64,000 nucleotides of DNA. Origin: Gavia stellata (lineage: Eukaryota > Chordata > Aves > Gaviiformes > Gaviidae). The stretch lies in NCBI RefSeq assembly GCF_030936135.1, contig NC_082612.1, positions 13,561,001 to 13,625,000 of the forward strand, given 5' to 3'. This document shows, in pieces, positions 27,063 to 39,869 of this stretch (position 1 is its first letter; each line of letters opens with the position of its first letter). The notes below the pieces were generated by a model, which was given only the letters and a program-made list of their open reading frames with translations, ran no database searches and was not told where the DNA came from. Made by a program: the position numbers and the translations under genes.

Positions 27063-30000
27063 GTTTACGCTGCCGGAGCGGCTTCACATTGACCGGCGGG
27101 CGGGCGCGCGCCGGACACGCGCGGCGGCCGGCGACGAGGGCGGCGGGGCGCGCTCCCGCGGGGCGGCGCGGGGCGGCGGACAGCGCGGGCACCGCCACGG
27201 CGCGGCGGCGGGAGCGCTTCCTGCGGGGCGGCGCGGCGCACGCGATCCTTCCGCCGCCGGCCTCAGACAGGAAGTGCCGCGCCGGCACTCGCCGCCGCAG
27301 CGCGGGGCCGCCCGCGGGCGGGGGAAGCCGCCGGGGCCCCGCCGGCCGCCCGCCCGCCCGCGCCCCGGGGCGCAGGTAGGTGGGGGCGCGGCAGGGCGCG
27401 GGCAGCGCTTCCCCGCCCCGGCTCCTCGCCTGGCCCGAGAGGCGACGGGAGGCGGAGGCAGCGGCAGCCGCCCCGGCGCGGCCGCAGGGAAGGAGGCGCG
27501 CGGATCCGAGCGCAGCCCGTCCCCGTCCGTCCCGGCACAGCCCCGCGCGGGGACCGCCGCTGCGCTCCTTCGCCCCGTCATCCCGCTGCCCCCGGGCACC
27601 CGCACCTCCGTGCCCCGGTGACGCTCCCGGGCCGCTGCAGCCGGGCACGGCGCGTGCCAGTAAGGCCCCTTCTCAGGGCAGCGCTTCTCCGGGGGTAAGC
27701 CTGATGGGCCGCACCGGGCAACCCTAACACAAGAACAAGTTTTCCCCTCGGCACATTCCTACTCTAGGGATATTTTGCCAGAAAACTTCCGTCTTTCTGG
27801 AATGCAATCCACCTCGTCTCCTTGGCGGTCGCAGGAACTTTAGATGCCTTTTCCCGTTAGCCAGAGGCCCCATCCTTCATCACATCTAGCCCCTGAGCAG
27901 AGCTGGGGGTGAAAAAAGTTGCATTGCTTTCTTTAATTAAAAACCCCCGCACCACCACTTCTTAGGGTTATGTCCTCCCCCCCCGAAGAAGGACCTGCTT
28001 CAGTAACACCGTACGTAGCCTTCCCTGCCAGGGCCCTGGCGCGCTGCAGCTGGACAGAAGCAACAGTCGCAAGAAGACGTTCTCCAAGCTTCCCGGTTGA
28101 GTCCCTGCGCTGCTTATTCTCAGGCTAAAACTTCCGAGCTGCGTGCGAAGAGCGGCTATGCCAAGAAAAGCAAAGTATGTCCTACCTGGAGCTATGCATA
28201 GGGATCAGGCATAGGAACTCCTTCATTAACGCCACACACACCTGACTAGGCCTATATTGTTACGCCATTATTGGAAGGACCAAGCAACCACTTACGGCTC
28301 AAAGAGACTTCCCTGTACACAGCGGCTTCACAGCTGCATTAGGAAACGGTGAAGGGCACCAGCTGCATCAACCTGACAATAAGGAACCTCTCTCCCCCTC
28401 TCACATTTCAGTAGTCCCAGGATCTAGATCACACGCAAGAATTTAGAAGCCTTTTTCCCCAGCACAGAAATCACAGAATAGTATTCAGCATAAATCACCT
28501 CCAACTGGTAAATTCAGTACCTGAAACTTTTGACAGACCATACTCCTACTACCACCCTCAAGGCTTTTTAGGAATACAATTTAATGACTGTATTTATAGA
28601 CCCAAATAAAAAAATCAGGCATTTTGTAGACTTCACTCATCTACTTCTGGCTGTAAGGAATTAAATTCGTCCATCATCTCATCAGATAATGAGCAAGACC
28701 TGCAAGCAAGACCATTCATTCTCACATTCAAGCCATGATATCTAAGGGTAGCTCTGTGCTAAAGTTTTGCCAGCTGAGCTCTTTCCAGCCAGAAGCATGG
28801 ACAAAAAAGGCACCCTCTAGCCAGCTGTGACAGTGAAAAGCTCTCATGCAGACAGGGCTTTGCCAACAGCAGAGCACTCCTGTCAGCTTATGTTATTCAG
28901 AGAGGTGGAATAGCAGTGTTAACAAGAATTCCGTCTGTCAGCGTATTTCCACCAGGGGACTCTGCTGTGTTCTCCAGCAGAAGTGTTTCTAGTGGAGACA
29001 AGCCCAAGGACACGTAAAGGCATTTTAAGTAGGCACGCAATTAAATGTGCAATAAAACTTCATCCTCAAATTGAAGTGGAAGCCTCATGCGGTGTAGTTT
29101 GGCAACACTATAGATTCAGTTTACATACCAAGTACTGAAATAACTGTGTACTTGTGCCACTTTGTCTTGTGTACCTACTGTTGTTAAAAATTGTAATTTA
29201 CCCACACTTCTCTTCACGCAGTTAGGTCCGCAGCAATAAAATACAGTTAATATTTTGTCGCTTTAGATCCAGATCAAAAGGTGCACCAAGACACTCAACA
29301 CCTTTGAAAATCCAGACCTGTGTCAATAGGAGTTCACACTCACATACTTTGGAAAAGATGCATTCATAGCTTGTTGCCTTACTGTTTGCTATGTAATTCA
29401 GTGAGGATTGTTTACTGATTGCAACTTCCAGTCACAAACTGAAGTGTTTGACTCATATCCAAGTTGTTCTCTCTACCCCCTCCGGGCAGAATGAAGTTTT
29501 GCCTAAGATATGTGGACTCCTTGAATAAGTGCATTCAAGTAATCTGCGTGTGTAATTTTTGACAAACACCATGTGTCCGAAATGAATAAGAAAAAAAAAA
29601 AGTGTAAAACATCAAGCTCTTGGTTTAATACCAGTTTTCTAAGCAGCATTTATTTACTACTGCGAGCACCGACCTAGCCCAGTGTTTGCCAATTCACATG
29701 AAATGGACTCGAACAGCTGCACACATTATTCTTCACGCTCTGATCATACGTAGAGAGAGTGTCACTGGATGTCCAACGGATTCCAGTCAGTTGAAAAAAG
29801 GCCAAGCCTTTAAAGGCCACTTTAAAGATTATAATAATGTAAGCAACTGCAATAAATCTATGAAGTGATCATTTTGACCTGTGCCCAACTTATTTCTACA
29901 AGTACAGTATTAAAGCATAACACTGTCTTTAAGGAGGAATGCCATTTTCCCAAAAAGTTGTGCAGTTCCATCTATTTAAACTATATGATTTCCAGTATTT

Positions 30001-33000
30001 TATGCTGAACACCAATTGATTTGTCATGCTAATAAAATCTTACTATTTCAGGAAAAAGAGACAGTCATAGGGAAAAAAGTAAACATGCACTTAACTTTTT
30101 AATCTCTTTTAAAGCCTCCTTTCTAGGCAGAAGGCTGACAAAGGGGGATACAAAATCTACTCAGTGGTGGGTGGCCCAATGAGGCAAGAAATATTTACTG
30201 TAATGTAACAGGACCACATGAAACTGCAGATTAACTTATGTTTCTCTGACACGAAAAAAAGTAGAAAAAAATATATAGAAACAGATCCCCAAACAGCCTC
30301 ATTCTTTGTCAGACAGAAGTATATTTATTAGCCTATCTTTTTTTTTTTTACTGTTATTGTGCGTAGGGAGACTAAGCTTTATTGTAATCTTTTAAACCAC
30401 AAGCTCAGCTGTCAAGATAGCCAGATAGACCGACCTACAAGCTCATCGCATGGTACATATACGAACTGCCAGAAAAAGAAGTCAACATGTTCTAATACTC
30501 AGGAAAGCTACCATTCAAAACTATGCTTATGACACACAAGAATGTACTAAGTTTAAGGCTTAAGAAATTTCAAGACAATAACAAGTAATCACATTTTTAG
30601 CTGTAAGCACCTCCATCCCTGTGCACTTCAGAGTCTTTGGTAGATAAGGAACTTGGACAACAGGAACACTCAAGCGAATTGTATCCCCCTACTTGTATAA
30701 ACACAGGAGTAAAATATCTATCAACTCATGCTTTCTTCTTAAGGGACATGGACAACTTTGTTCACATTAAAGGAAATAAGCTTCCCTACTTCTTAGCAAT
30801 ATATACCAGTTAAACTTCATCCTGATTATTTTGAAAAAGTGAAAGACGAGAAGAAGCTGGATGTGATCAATTGCATGCAAGACAGCAGGTGTAGAAATTC
30901 AAAATATGAAAAACTGGAAGGTTTCAGCAGATTTGCAGAAGTGGATGGCAGTGGGATCAGCAATTATCTTAAGCATTTCCTTGAACAGTCCTTAAAACTA
31001 ATCCAGTATTCAGTGGCTATAGAGGAATTGTCAGTGTCCTCTCCCATAGTCTCCTATGCAAAACTGCTTTTCCCACAATTCTGACAAATACCTTGAAAAC
31101 ATTCTCCGGTAATAGGCTGTAGTTTCTCTTGGAAAACTATTTCACAAGCTTTGTAACTTGAAACACTAAAAGTACAACCTTCCAATGGCACCTTTTTCCT
31201 TCACTGACAGCAAACGATGAACCAGAATGAAAACACCCACGTATTTAATTACTTTTAGCCACAGACGATTCCAGTTGTATTCCAGTATGACAAAGCTACC
31301 CTGGGAAAAGGCAATTATCATAAGGCAGTTACTTATTCTAACAGAGGTGATTTGTTTGACTCCATTTAGGTAAGTAGTTGAGAGTAGATGGCAATCTGTC
31401 TCAGGATAGCATTTGCAGTCTACATGAGAAATTGCAAATGATAACAGAGGAACAACACTGAAATGCCAACCAAGCCAAAAAGCTTCAAGCAACTTCAGAA
31501 GTACAGGCATGTCCTGCCCCGAGTGCTGAAACCACCTACAAATTTTAAATAGTTACAGAAAGGTCAGTTTTGCCCAGGATCCTGACGAAATTCACATCCA
31601 ATAATTACAGAAGTAGTTGCTGTCCTCAACAGCACGCTATCAAACTGTTGATAATTATTACTGCATTGCAAGGGTAACGATACAAAGAAACATTTTTAAC
31701 AGTTAGATTCCAGAAACATGCACAAAGATGCAGCAGTCTCCTTAATCAGCACATCAGCATAATCATTACCATCCGCTGTGCATTCCACAGTAGAAAATTG
31801 CAAAAGTAATAGCAAAACAACCACAAAGTGTCCCTGGAGGAACCAGGGAAATACTGAGGAAAAGGGCCAGTGACCATGCCAAGCTTATCTTCTTGACTAC
31901 ACCATATGAAGTCTAGTAATACCAAAGCTACAAGTGTCACAATCTGCACCTTTAAGTGGACTCGGGATCCTGGTGTCACTATTCATACGGCAATTAGCGA
32001 TTCCACACAGAAAAGCAATTCTGTATTCTCAGGATTTGATACCACCTTTAACAAACAGAAAAGGAGTGACTCAGAATAGCAAGTGTCTACGTTCCAGCAT
32101 TATTACTTGTGAATGCAGAATAAGAAAAACTTGGCTGTCTCAAAAAAAAAAAAAAAGGTATGTGCACTTCCCTGCCTTATAATTAAGTTCTTAAATTTCA
32201 GGGCACTCTAGCAGACAATTATAAATCAGGTATTTGCATAGCACATTACATGATTTTACAAAATTGACAGTATTTGAGATTGGTAATAGGCTGGCATATG
32301 AACTATGCCACAATTGAGCAATCTCTCTGTTCAAGACCTAGCATTTACAATTCTTTAAGAATTCTCTGATAACAACAAATGTCTATTCTATAAGCCCGCT
32401 GAATCTTTGTAAGGATTAAATGTCCTGCTCAAACGCATATGGCTTTACTGTGATCCTGGAATTTGTTGTCAACTACAATCTCCCTTTTAATATGCAGACC
32501 ACCTTTAAAAACTGTTATTTTCAAGTTTGTCACTGTATTTTTGATCGATAAAGACCACTAACTCTTGTGCGCTCATACCATGATGGTTTTGGCATGCCAT
32601 ATTGCATTCTAATTTCAAGATACAAACCACAGAATTTTTCAGCTTACATTATTAAAAAGCTGCGGCTGAGTCTTCATACTAACACCCTACAATTTTTCAC
32701 TCCCAGTTGCAACTGGAGTTGGGAGTTTGAAGGAGAGTGCATCTGTACATCTGAAGTCCAACCCATAATGCCCCACAGTAGCAAGCCATTCAATTAGCCT
32801 CACATCAGCCTCAGAAAATAAAAATTACGCCTGAAATCTGCAGTTAAATTAGGCTTTATTTCAAAATACTTAGTCTTGCAGCATTCTTTCAGTACGAATG
32901 GAGCACTGAAGGCAGCAAGGCAGAAGCCTGCAATCTAGAAAGAACTGACCACCACAACCAGGCTGTTACTGTTTCGTAAAAATATTATCATCCATAGAGC

Positions 33001-36000
33001 AGCTGCACAGCTCTTTTCATTAATTCCTCAGAAAAGGAAACACCAGCAAAGATGACATAAAATTTAAGTTGCAGTTGAATTTTGTTTCTGAATTAAGAAT
33101 GTTACTGAGAACAGATGTATGCGCCCTTGGCGTAACTGCTCCAAGTGCTATACAATAGCACATGCAATGGGAGGGGGATCATTTTGTGTCACTGTCATCC
33201 ATATTTAACTAGCAAAAGTGTAATGGATTTCTTGGCAGAGTGAGAACTCACACCAATGTAGCAGCAGCATGGTGTCAAAAATAAAATTAGCTCACATTCA
33301 AAGGATAAATTCTTAACCCATGAATATGTTAGAGACATCTAATTCTTGCAGCAGAGCTAGTACTGCATGCAAAGTTTTAGCTTGCTTTTATCTAACTAAT
33401 GGGCTTCATCTTAGCTCTTTCATGAAGGCGGTACCAAATTAAGCTGAGAGATTAATCAAGCTGTTAGAACGTCCAAACTCTTGTCTGTAGTCAGCATAGT
33501 CTTTTAAAGCAAACTGGTGTCCACTTTTAAAAGTCTCATCAGGCTGTCAGTGTAAGGAAATTAAGTTCAATCAGTAAGATACGTCAGCGCTACCAAAACG
33601 TACACCAGATGTTTGTGGTTATTCATTTTTTGTAATCAGTTTAATCAAATAATATCTGGACAGAATGAATGATAACATTGTTTTGTTTATCCCTTACATA
33701 CACATGCCGTAATTAAAGGTAAGATTCTAACCAGATCTAATACTGACTTCATAGTATATAATATTTAACAACTGATGGAAACTTATCTGAGAGAAACAAA
33801 AGAGTTCACAGGCTCAAATTCACATAAAAAGTCAAAAGGAAGCAGGTTTAATCATTATGAGAGAAGACATACAGAGACAGAAAGAAGAACAGGTAATAAC
33901 TAAAGACTTTACATAGATACACAAAGTTGGTTCCCACAGTGACAACAGTGTAGGTAGTAACCTGAAATTTCCTCCGTAAAAGAATATTTGCCTTAGAGTA
34001 TATATTTTATTCATGCATTTGTTTAAATTAGGGGAGGAGTTAAGCCTAAACTCACTGTTTATTCAACCTCCTGCCTCCTTAAGGATGGCTATCAATTTAC
34101 ATGATAGTTTCAACTGAACTTCCCGGTGGAAAAAAAATTTTAAGAGATTATAGGCAAACGTACCATCATTGTTGTCTTTGTAGCTCAATATTTTTCCATC
34201 AGATCGTAATCCTGGAGGGGCTCATTTTCAGATCCCCATTTTTTCATGCAGATCTTCTACCCCCCTGTGGCAATAACATTTTTAGAATTAAAACAGACTT
34301 TCAACTTGCACCACAGGGAGGATTTCTGATGGAACATCAAATTAAAAAAAGTGGTGACAGTTCACAAGTCAAACAACATCTCAACTTCTCGAAAGCAGTA
34401 GTGTTGTTTCCTCTTTAATCTTAAAAGTTGTGAGAAAAAAATCCCAAACCTGTACTCGCCACTTTGATGATTAATAAAAAAAATACAGGGAAAAATACTA
34501 TTGATACGAGAAGTTAGATTCACCGAATCAATTAAGTCGGGGTCTATATTGGCAATATGATTTTGGTATACCTCTCATAGGGATCAAGCTTTACTGTACT
34601 CACAGCAACATTTGCTTAATAGCTGCCTACTGTTCAACAAGATTTGTAAACAACAAACAACGCTGGGTTTGCAAGTTCATCATAAGTGAGGTAACACAGA
34701 AGAAAAGTAGTACTGGTGCAGGCATAAGATCAGTACGAAGGAAGTTCGAAAGTACTAACCAATTTCAACGACAGTGTTCCAGATAACTTGGCATTTTTAA
34801 AACAGCATTATCCTACTTAAATACGCATCTAATGCCTTATTTCACTAAAAGACTAGGCATCATCCATGTATAAAATCTGCAGATCATGACTGTGGTACCT
34901 TCAGCACCACACATATGGTAAATCCAAAGATTAGATTACCCCATTAACACACCTACACATCCACATTATGGATTAGCCACAAACACAACTATAGCAACTG
35001 TTAATTTCAGACTGAATGCTTCTTTGAAGACAGCAGCTTCTGCTTTTATGTAAACTACAAAGGTTTTGCTGAATAAATCCTAAAATTGAAGGGCTCATTA
35101 CTTTAAGGACAAATAACTACTCAGGAAATGGAAGCCAACAACATTTGTATATTATTAAAAAATTGTTAAGAAGGATATATTGTTTATGATACAAACACTT
35201 TCACTGTTGCAGTAAACAAAATTTTAAGAATGTAATTCAGTCCTCAATAGTCTAAAGGTACCACTCATAAGAATTATATTATACACATAGGAAAGGAAAT
35301 TTAAACACTATGTCAATTTAAAGCTTATACTTTCCCTTTCAAACATTACAAAAGGCACTTGCTACTTTCACTGAGACCATCGTATAGTCACCTGAAAAGA
35401 TCAGAATTCCTACATTTTGTTTTTCCTAGGAAAATCCTTTGTCAAGATATTTTTTTCTATTCTAAGCAGACGGACATTTTTTTCTGGAATAGGACAAAAA
35501 TAAGTAACTTGAACCATTAAGTTTTCTTGTTTGTTAAAAGACTCCTGGGGTCTACTTTTATAGTAAATGAATAGATTTTATAGTTAAAGGATTAATTATA
35601 ATTAATGAGTCAATATAAGATTGGTGGGAAACAGGCTGGAAGGAGTCTGACAGGCAAAAACCCCCATACTCCACTAGAATTAACTAAAAATTCATCAGTA
35701 TTTATAGATATAGCTATTTATAATTATTAGATAGCATATTTGATTTGAATTGTGGTTTCATAAATGCGAGAAACAACATTACGGATCCTGATTCTGCCCC
35801 TGGATCAGCACTGACAGTCCTTGCAGTCCACAGAGTCTCAAATCCAATCACAGAATAGCAAACCGCAAATAGAACCATTCAATGCACAGCACAAATCATC
35901 TCTTTAGCATCCTAAGTAAATTTTACCACATGAGCTACCCCACTACTTTTATCACAAAGGGTACTGATCCCTATCTCTGAAGGCTAGAATAATGCTACAT

Positions 36001-36532
36001 TTTACCAAATTACGCAGCTTTAGATTAACTGCAAAGTAGCTCGAGGCTCTTGGAATATCTATGTTGTAAAGCATGTAAATCAGTAGTCATTGGAATTGTC
36101 AATAAACTGTCACAAGAAAAAAAAAAAAAAATCAGGTCCATGGGCAACAGTAGAGATACTGACAACTGGGCGTGTATTATGTTCTGGAGATATGTATCAT
36201 TTCAAAGAGTGCCAAGACTTCTTTAAGATGGGTTTTTAGTATTTACCATGCTGTATGTAGAGTCTAGAACCACAAAAGCTATGAAGTCTACTCATTCTGG
36301 TGCAACAACTATACATTTATCAAATAATGTGACTTTTTTGTAGCAATTAATTCTGACATTTATGAAGTAGAATCAATTGAGACTGATTTAGCAACAATGG
36401 ATTTTTCTTCTAAGATGCACAGAAATCTAACTGTTGCACCTATCTAAATTAGGATCATTAGCATAATAAAGGAACGTACTTCAGAAAATTAGCATCTTTA
36501 AATAAACATTATTATACCTTCTTTACTCTGCC

Positions 36533-37075
36533 TGTCCTGGTTTCAGCTGGGATAGAGTTAATTTTCTTCCTAGTAGCTGGTACAGTACTGTGTTTTGGAT
36601 TTAGGAGGAGAGTAATGTTGATAACACACTAATGTTTTAGTTGTTGCTGAGTAGTGCTTACACTAAGTTAAGGACTTTTCAGTTCCTCACACTGCCCTGC
36701 CAGGTGTACAAGAAGCTGGGAGAGGACACAGCCGGACAGCTGACCCAAACTGGCCAAAGGGATATTCCACATCATATGGCCTCATACTGAACAAAAAAAA
36801 ACCTTGGTGGAATTGGCTGAGGGCAGAGGCGCTGCTCGGGAACTGTCTGGGCATCAGTCAGCAGGTGGTGAGCAATTGCATTGTGCATCACTTGTCCTGT
36901 ATATCCTTTTATGATTATTATTATTTTCTTCCTTTTCTGTCCTGTTAAAATGTTTTTATCTCAACCCACGAGTTTTAGTTTTACCTTTTCCCCAACCCTC
37001 TCTCCCATCCCACTGGGGGGGAGTGAGCAAGCAGCTGCATGGTGCTTAATTCCCAGCTGGGCTTAAACCAGGACA
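36533..37075 (+). mobile_element. Solo LTR of an avian endogenous retrovirus
   Basis: A 543-bp element begins TGTCCTGGTTTCAGCTGGG and ends GCTTAAACCAGGACA, so it has the TG..CA ends of an LTR and an 11-bp perfect terminal inverted repeat (TGTCCTGGTTT / AAACCAGGACA). It is flanked on both sides by the same 5-bp duplication CTGCC (36528-36532 and 37076-37080). The internal retroviral region is absent, so it is a solo LTR left by recombination between two LTRs. The start matches an LTR family common in neoavian genomes; its assignment to an ERVL or ERV1 lineage is uncertain. It sits in the ELF2 long-form intron, in plus orientation. Confidence 0.92.
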
Positions 37076-37812
37076 CTGCCTTAGCCTGCTTTCTCATTAA
37101 CATTTACTATGGCACCTTTTACAACCTCTCCAACATCAAACTGCTTTCTACCCACAGCCCAGCATCTCTTCCCTTCCCCTACAAAAATAAAAATTCAAAA
37201 CCACACTCAGATTCACCCTCCTGCAACTCATTGCTAATAATGGCACATTACCAAAATGACTGTTTCTTGGGGCCTTTATGCTTTCTCTCCACCCATTTTA
37301 CCTCTCTGTATGAGCAATGAATTCAGAAAGACTGTCGGCTGGTCCAAAACGTGTCAGTCAAAACACGTGCCCCACAAGACTGCGCCTCCCTCAGAACAGT
37401 CAAAACCAAGCACTTCTTTCATCAACACTAGATACAAGTTCTGTGCAAGAACCTTTACTCGCTGTCGTGTATAATTACACCATGAAAACTGCACTGGATT
37501 AATGGTGTATATACTATACAAATAATAATGAAAGGTTGGAGTATGGGAACGGGTGTGCAAGGGGAGATTACCTCTCTCCCCAAAGACCGTTTGGAATCAC
37601 AAATTATAATATTCATTAATAGTTTTTAAAACCTTCACTAGATTTTAATTTCTCCTCTACACTACTGCAAATTGGCTTTTTAGTGCACATTATCTTTTAT
37701 TTTTATATCAAAACTATTAAAACAAAGTTTTAAATATTTGAAATTATTTTAATATTTTATTACGTTATATTAAATTTTTAAGGACACATTAACATCAAAG
37801 TTACTGTGGAAC

Positions 37813-37860
37813 TAAAAAAAAAAAAAAACAAAAACCAACAAACCACAAAAAGCCACCACC
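37813..37860. repeat. A/C-rich low-complexity tract
   Basis: An A run passes into AAAACCAACAAACC-like sequence. It is one of many similar plus-strand A-rich tracts in the ELF2 introns. Confidence 0.8.
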
Positions 37861-39703
37861 AAACTATCTGCAGTCAAGACACATGCCTGAACATCTCCAG
37901 CCACAAACTCACCAAATTATCGTATCAACTGCCCCACAAATTTTAAGACTGTAGTTTCCAATATCAAGACTTGGAAGCAGCCACATGTCTCTCTCTTTGA
38001 ACAGTTGCTTAAAAAAATTAAAAAAGATTCCTACAGAAGAGCTACAAGTTCTTAACTGTCATTTCCACCAATTTATTGTGGCCAGAAAATGATACTTAAA
38101 AACATACAGAGTTCATCTGCAGTAGCTCTTTGTCCTAGAAGAACTGTTAGCCATTAATCTACCAAAATCTTACAAGAAACCGCATATTTAATTTTAATGT
38201 TTAAAAAAACACACTTCTGAATGCAAAAGCCTTCAAAGCATAAGCTCTTAAAAGTTTTTCAAATACAAGTTTAATTTATAAAACTCAGCTTCTTGGGAAG
38301 AACACCCTCACTTCTCACTTACCATAACCTTAAAAGTGTTATTACCATAGTGAAAAATAAAAAAAAAATACATGTTTCAACCCTTTCTTTACAACAATGC
38401 GTTGAGCTCGTAATTAGCGTATTTAATTCAAAACACATTTGAGTAAACTGGCATTGCAAGTATTCTCCCAAAACCTGACCCATTAGTTCATGCACATCTT
38501 GGGAAGTTGATGCATGTGATTTTTGATGGCATGCTACAGGAGATTAACATCCAGATTCAGAAAGATGTATGAGCAATTGCATCCACTGTTTAAGGAGAAA
38601 CTTGAACTGAAACCTGCCTAATCTGATGGGAATGCACATATATTTTCTGGGCTGCAAAGGTAAGCAACTGAGAGAAGAGTCTCTCAGCTTTCTTTTGCTT
38701 GCCTGACGCCATGAATTCAAACTCCAACTCTAAATTAGGCAGCCCAAGGATAGGAACGTACGTTATCCATGTTCTAGTCAAGCGGTCTCACCGGTTCAGC
38801 ATGGAGTGCCCAAGAGGACCTGTCTTCCCTTTGGTTGCAGTTCTATGTATTCCCTACCCCAGCACCCATCAGGCCCGTGGCTGAGCCATGTCAGCATGCT
38901 AATCCAGCAGAAAGTTAACCCAATAAAAATACAGAACAGTTGAGGCTTTCCCTGCTCTTTTTTCTTGCAAAATTAGCATACTGAAACGGCTAGAAAAGGT
39001 TCAACAAGTATGAGAAGTAGCACAAGAAAGCAAGCGGGAAGGACAACAGGAACTGCAGCACAGCAGCAGCCTGGCAGTCCTTTCTTCATTCATAACCTGT
39101 TATTTTACCACACAGCTGAGTTAATTTCAACTTATTAGGCTTTTTGTCTGTAAAAGGACAGTCCAACTCCATTCCCCCCAGCCACGCACTCCGGCCACTA
39201 AACCAGCAATGAAACTGCTCTTGGACCAAAAAGGCGGGATAGCAAGGGACAGAGGATAGAGCTCATGGGAAGGGGGAAATTGGAAGATGCAGTAAATAGA
39301 GCCGCGCGGTCCATATTGCCAGCTGCCCTGCAGTTATTTGCCTCAGACACCTTGTGAAACTAAATTCTAACTAGCTTCCTGGCTCAGCTGATTTTTAAAA
39401 ACTCCAAGTTTAGTTGTCTAGTTAACCCCCTGCATAAATAGGTAACAAAGACACAAATGAAGATCCGCCTACTCATGAGGGTACGCGCTGTTAGAATGCA
39501 GCGCCCTGAACCTAACGTGACATTTTTACCTGCCAAGCCCCAATCCTGTCACCACTGAAGCTAAATAAAACTAAGTTTAGAGCAAAGAGATGTGAACCCA
39601 GGTCAGGATCTCTGTCCTGTGGGTAAATACAAAGTCACATTCCTCAGGGACTTCTAAAAGTAAGAAAATCTCATGGAAAAAAAAAATATTATAGTAAGTC
39701 TAC

Positions 39704-39869
39704 CTGTTTCCACAGTTTCAGTCTCAATTTCTTGTTCCTCTGCTACATCTTGCATCAGGTAAGTCTCGTCATCATAAACCAGGACCTGAGCAGCGTAACC
39801 CTGTTCTAGTCTGGCACTAGGAACTGGCTCCACAATCACTGCTGGGAATTCAGAGACTGGCTCATTTTC
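39704..39869 (-). CDS. ELF2: ELF2 long-form exon 3: acidic N-terminal segment
   Basis: This 166-nt exon (phase 0 in, phase 1 out) is bounded by acceptor tttctgtag and donor ACAG|gtagac. It encodes ENEPVSEFPAVIVEPVP, SARLEQGYAAQVLVYDDETY, LMQDVAEEQEIETETVET. The sequence is acidic, with aromatic and valine residues between acidic clusters, as in activation domains. It is present only in transcripts from the distal promoter and matches the human ELF2 long isoform closely. Confidence 0.96.

Larger units (their letters stand above)
25780..27730 (-). promoter_or_regulatory. ELF2: CpG island with the internal ELF2 (NERF-1) promoter
   Basis: Nearly 2 kb of very GC- and CpG-rich sequence sits inside an AT-rich intron. 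It surrounds the alternative coding first exon whose ATG is at 27062. Motifs seen: GC boxes, inverted CCAAT (ATTGG at 26241 and 26304), ETS cores (ACTTCCG or ACTTCCTG and complement at 26150, 26710, 26772, 26877 and 27268), a YY1-like AACATGGCGAC over the start codon, and GTAAACA forkhead-like sites at 26157-26163 and 27062-27068 read on the minus strand. The minus-strand transcription start probably lies between 27063 and 27700. Plus-strand promoter-like signals are also present and are described in the findings. Confidence 0.85.
27063..39703 (-). other. ELF2: ELF2 long-form intron between the two N-terminal modules
   Basis: About 12.6 kb lies between the exon ending at 39704 and the internal first exon. 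The first 0.7 kb beyond the internal exon is CpG-island promoter. The rest is AT-rich with a solo LTR at 36533-37075, A runs near 32141-32156 and 36117-36130, and A/C-rich low complexity at 37813-37860. I see no further exon. Confidence 0.75.

Noticed and set aside
25700-27730. Several long overlapping open frames on both strands in the internal CpG island
   Set aside because: They are Ala/Arg/Pro/Gly-rich in all frames, which is what GC-rich DNA with few stops gives. Only the 58-nt MATSLHEG exon matches a known protein.
28455-28520. Possible second CR1 tail (aatcacagaatag)
   Set aside because: Only a short tail-like word is present, and the neighbouring sequence does not follow the CR1 consensus. 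A similar word at about 35846 fails the same test.
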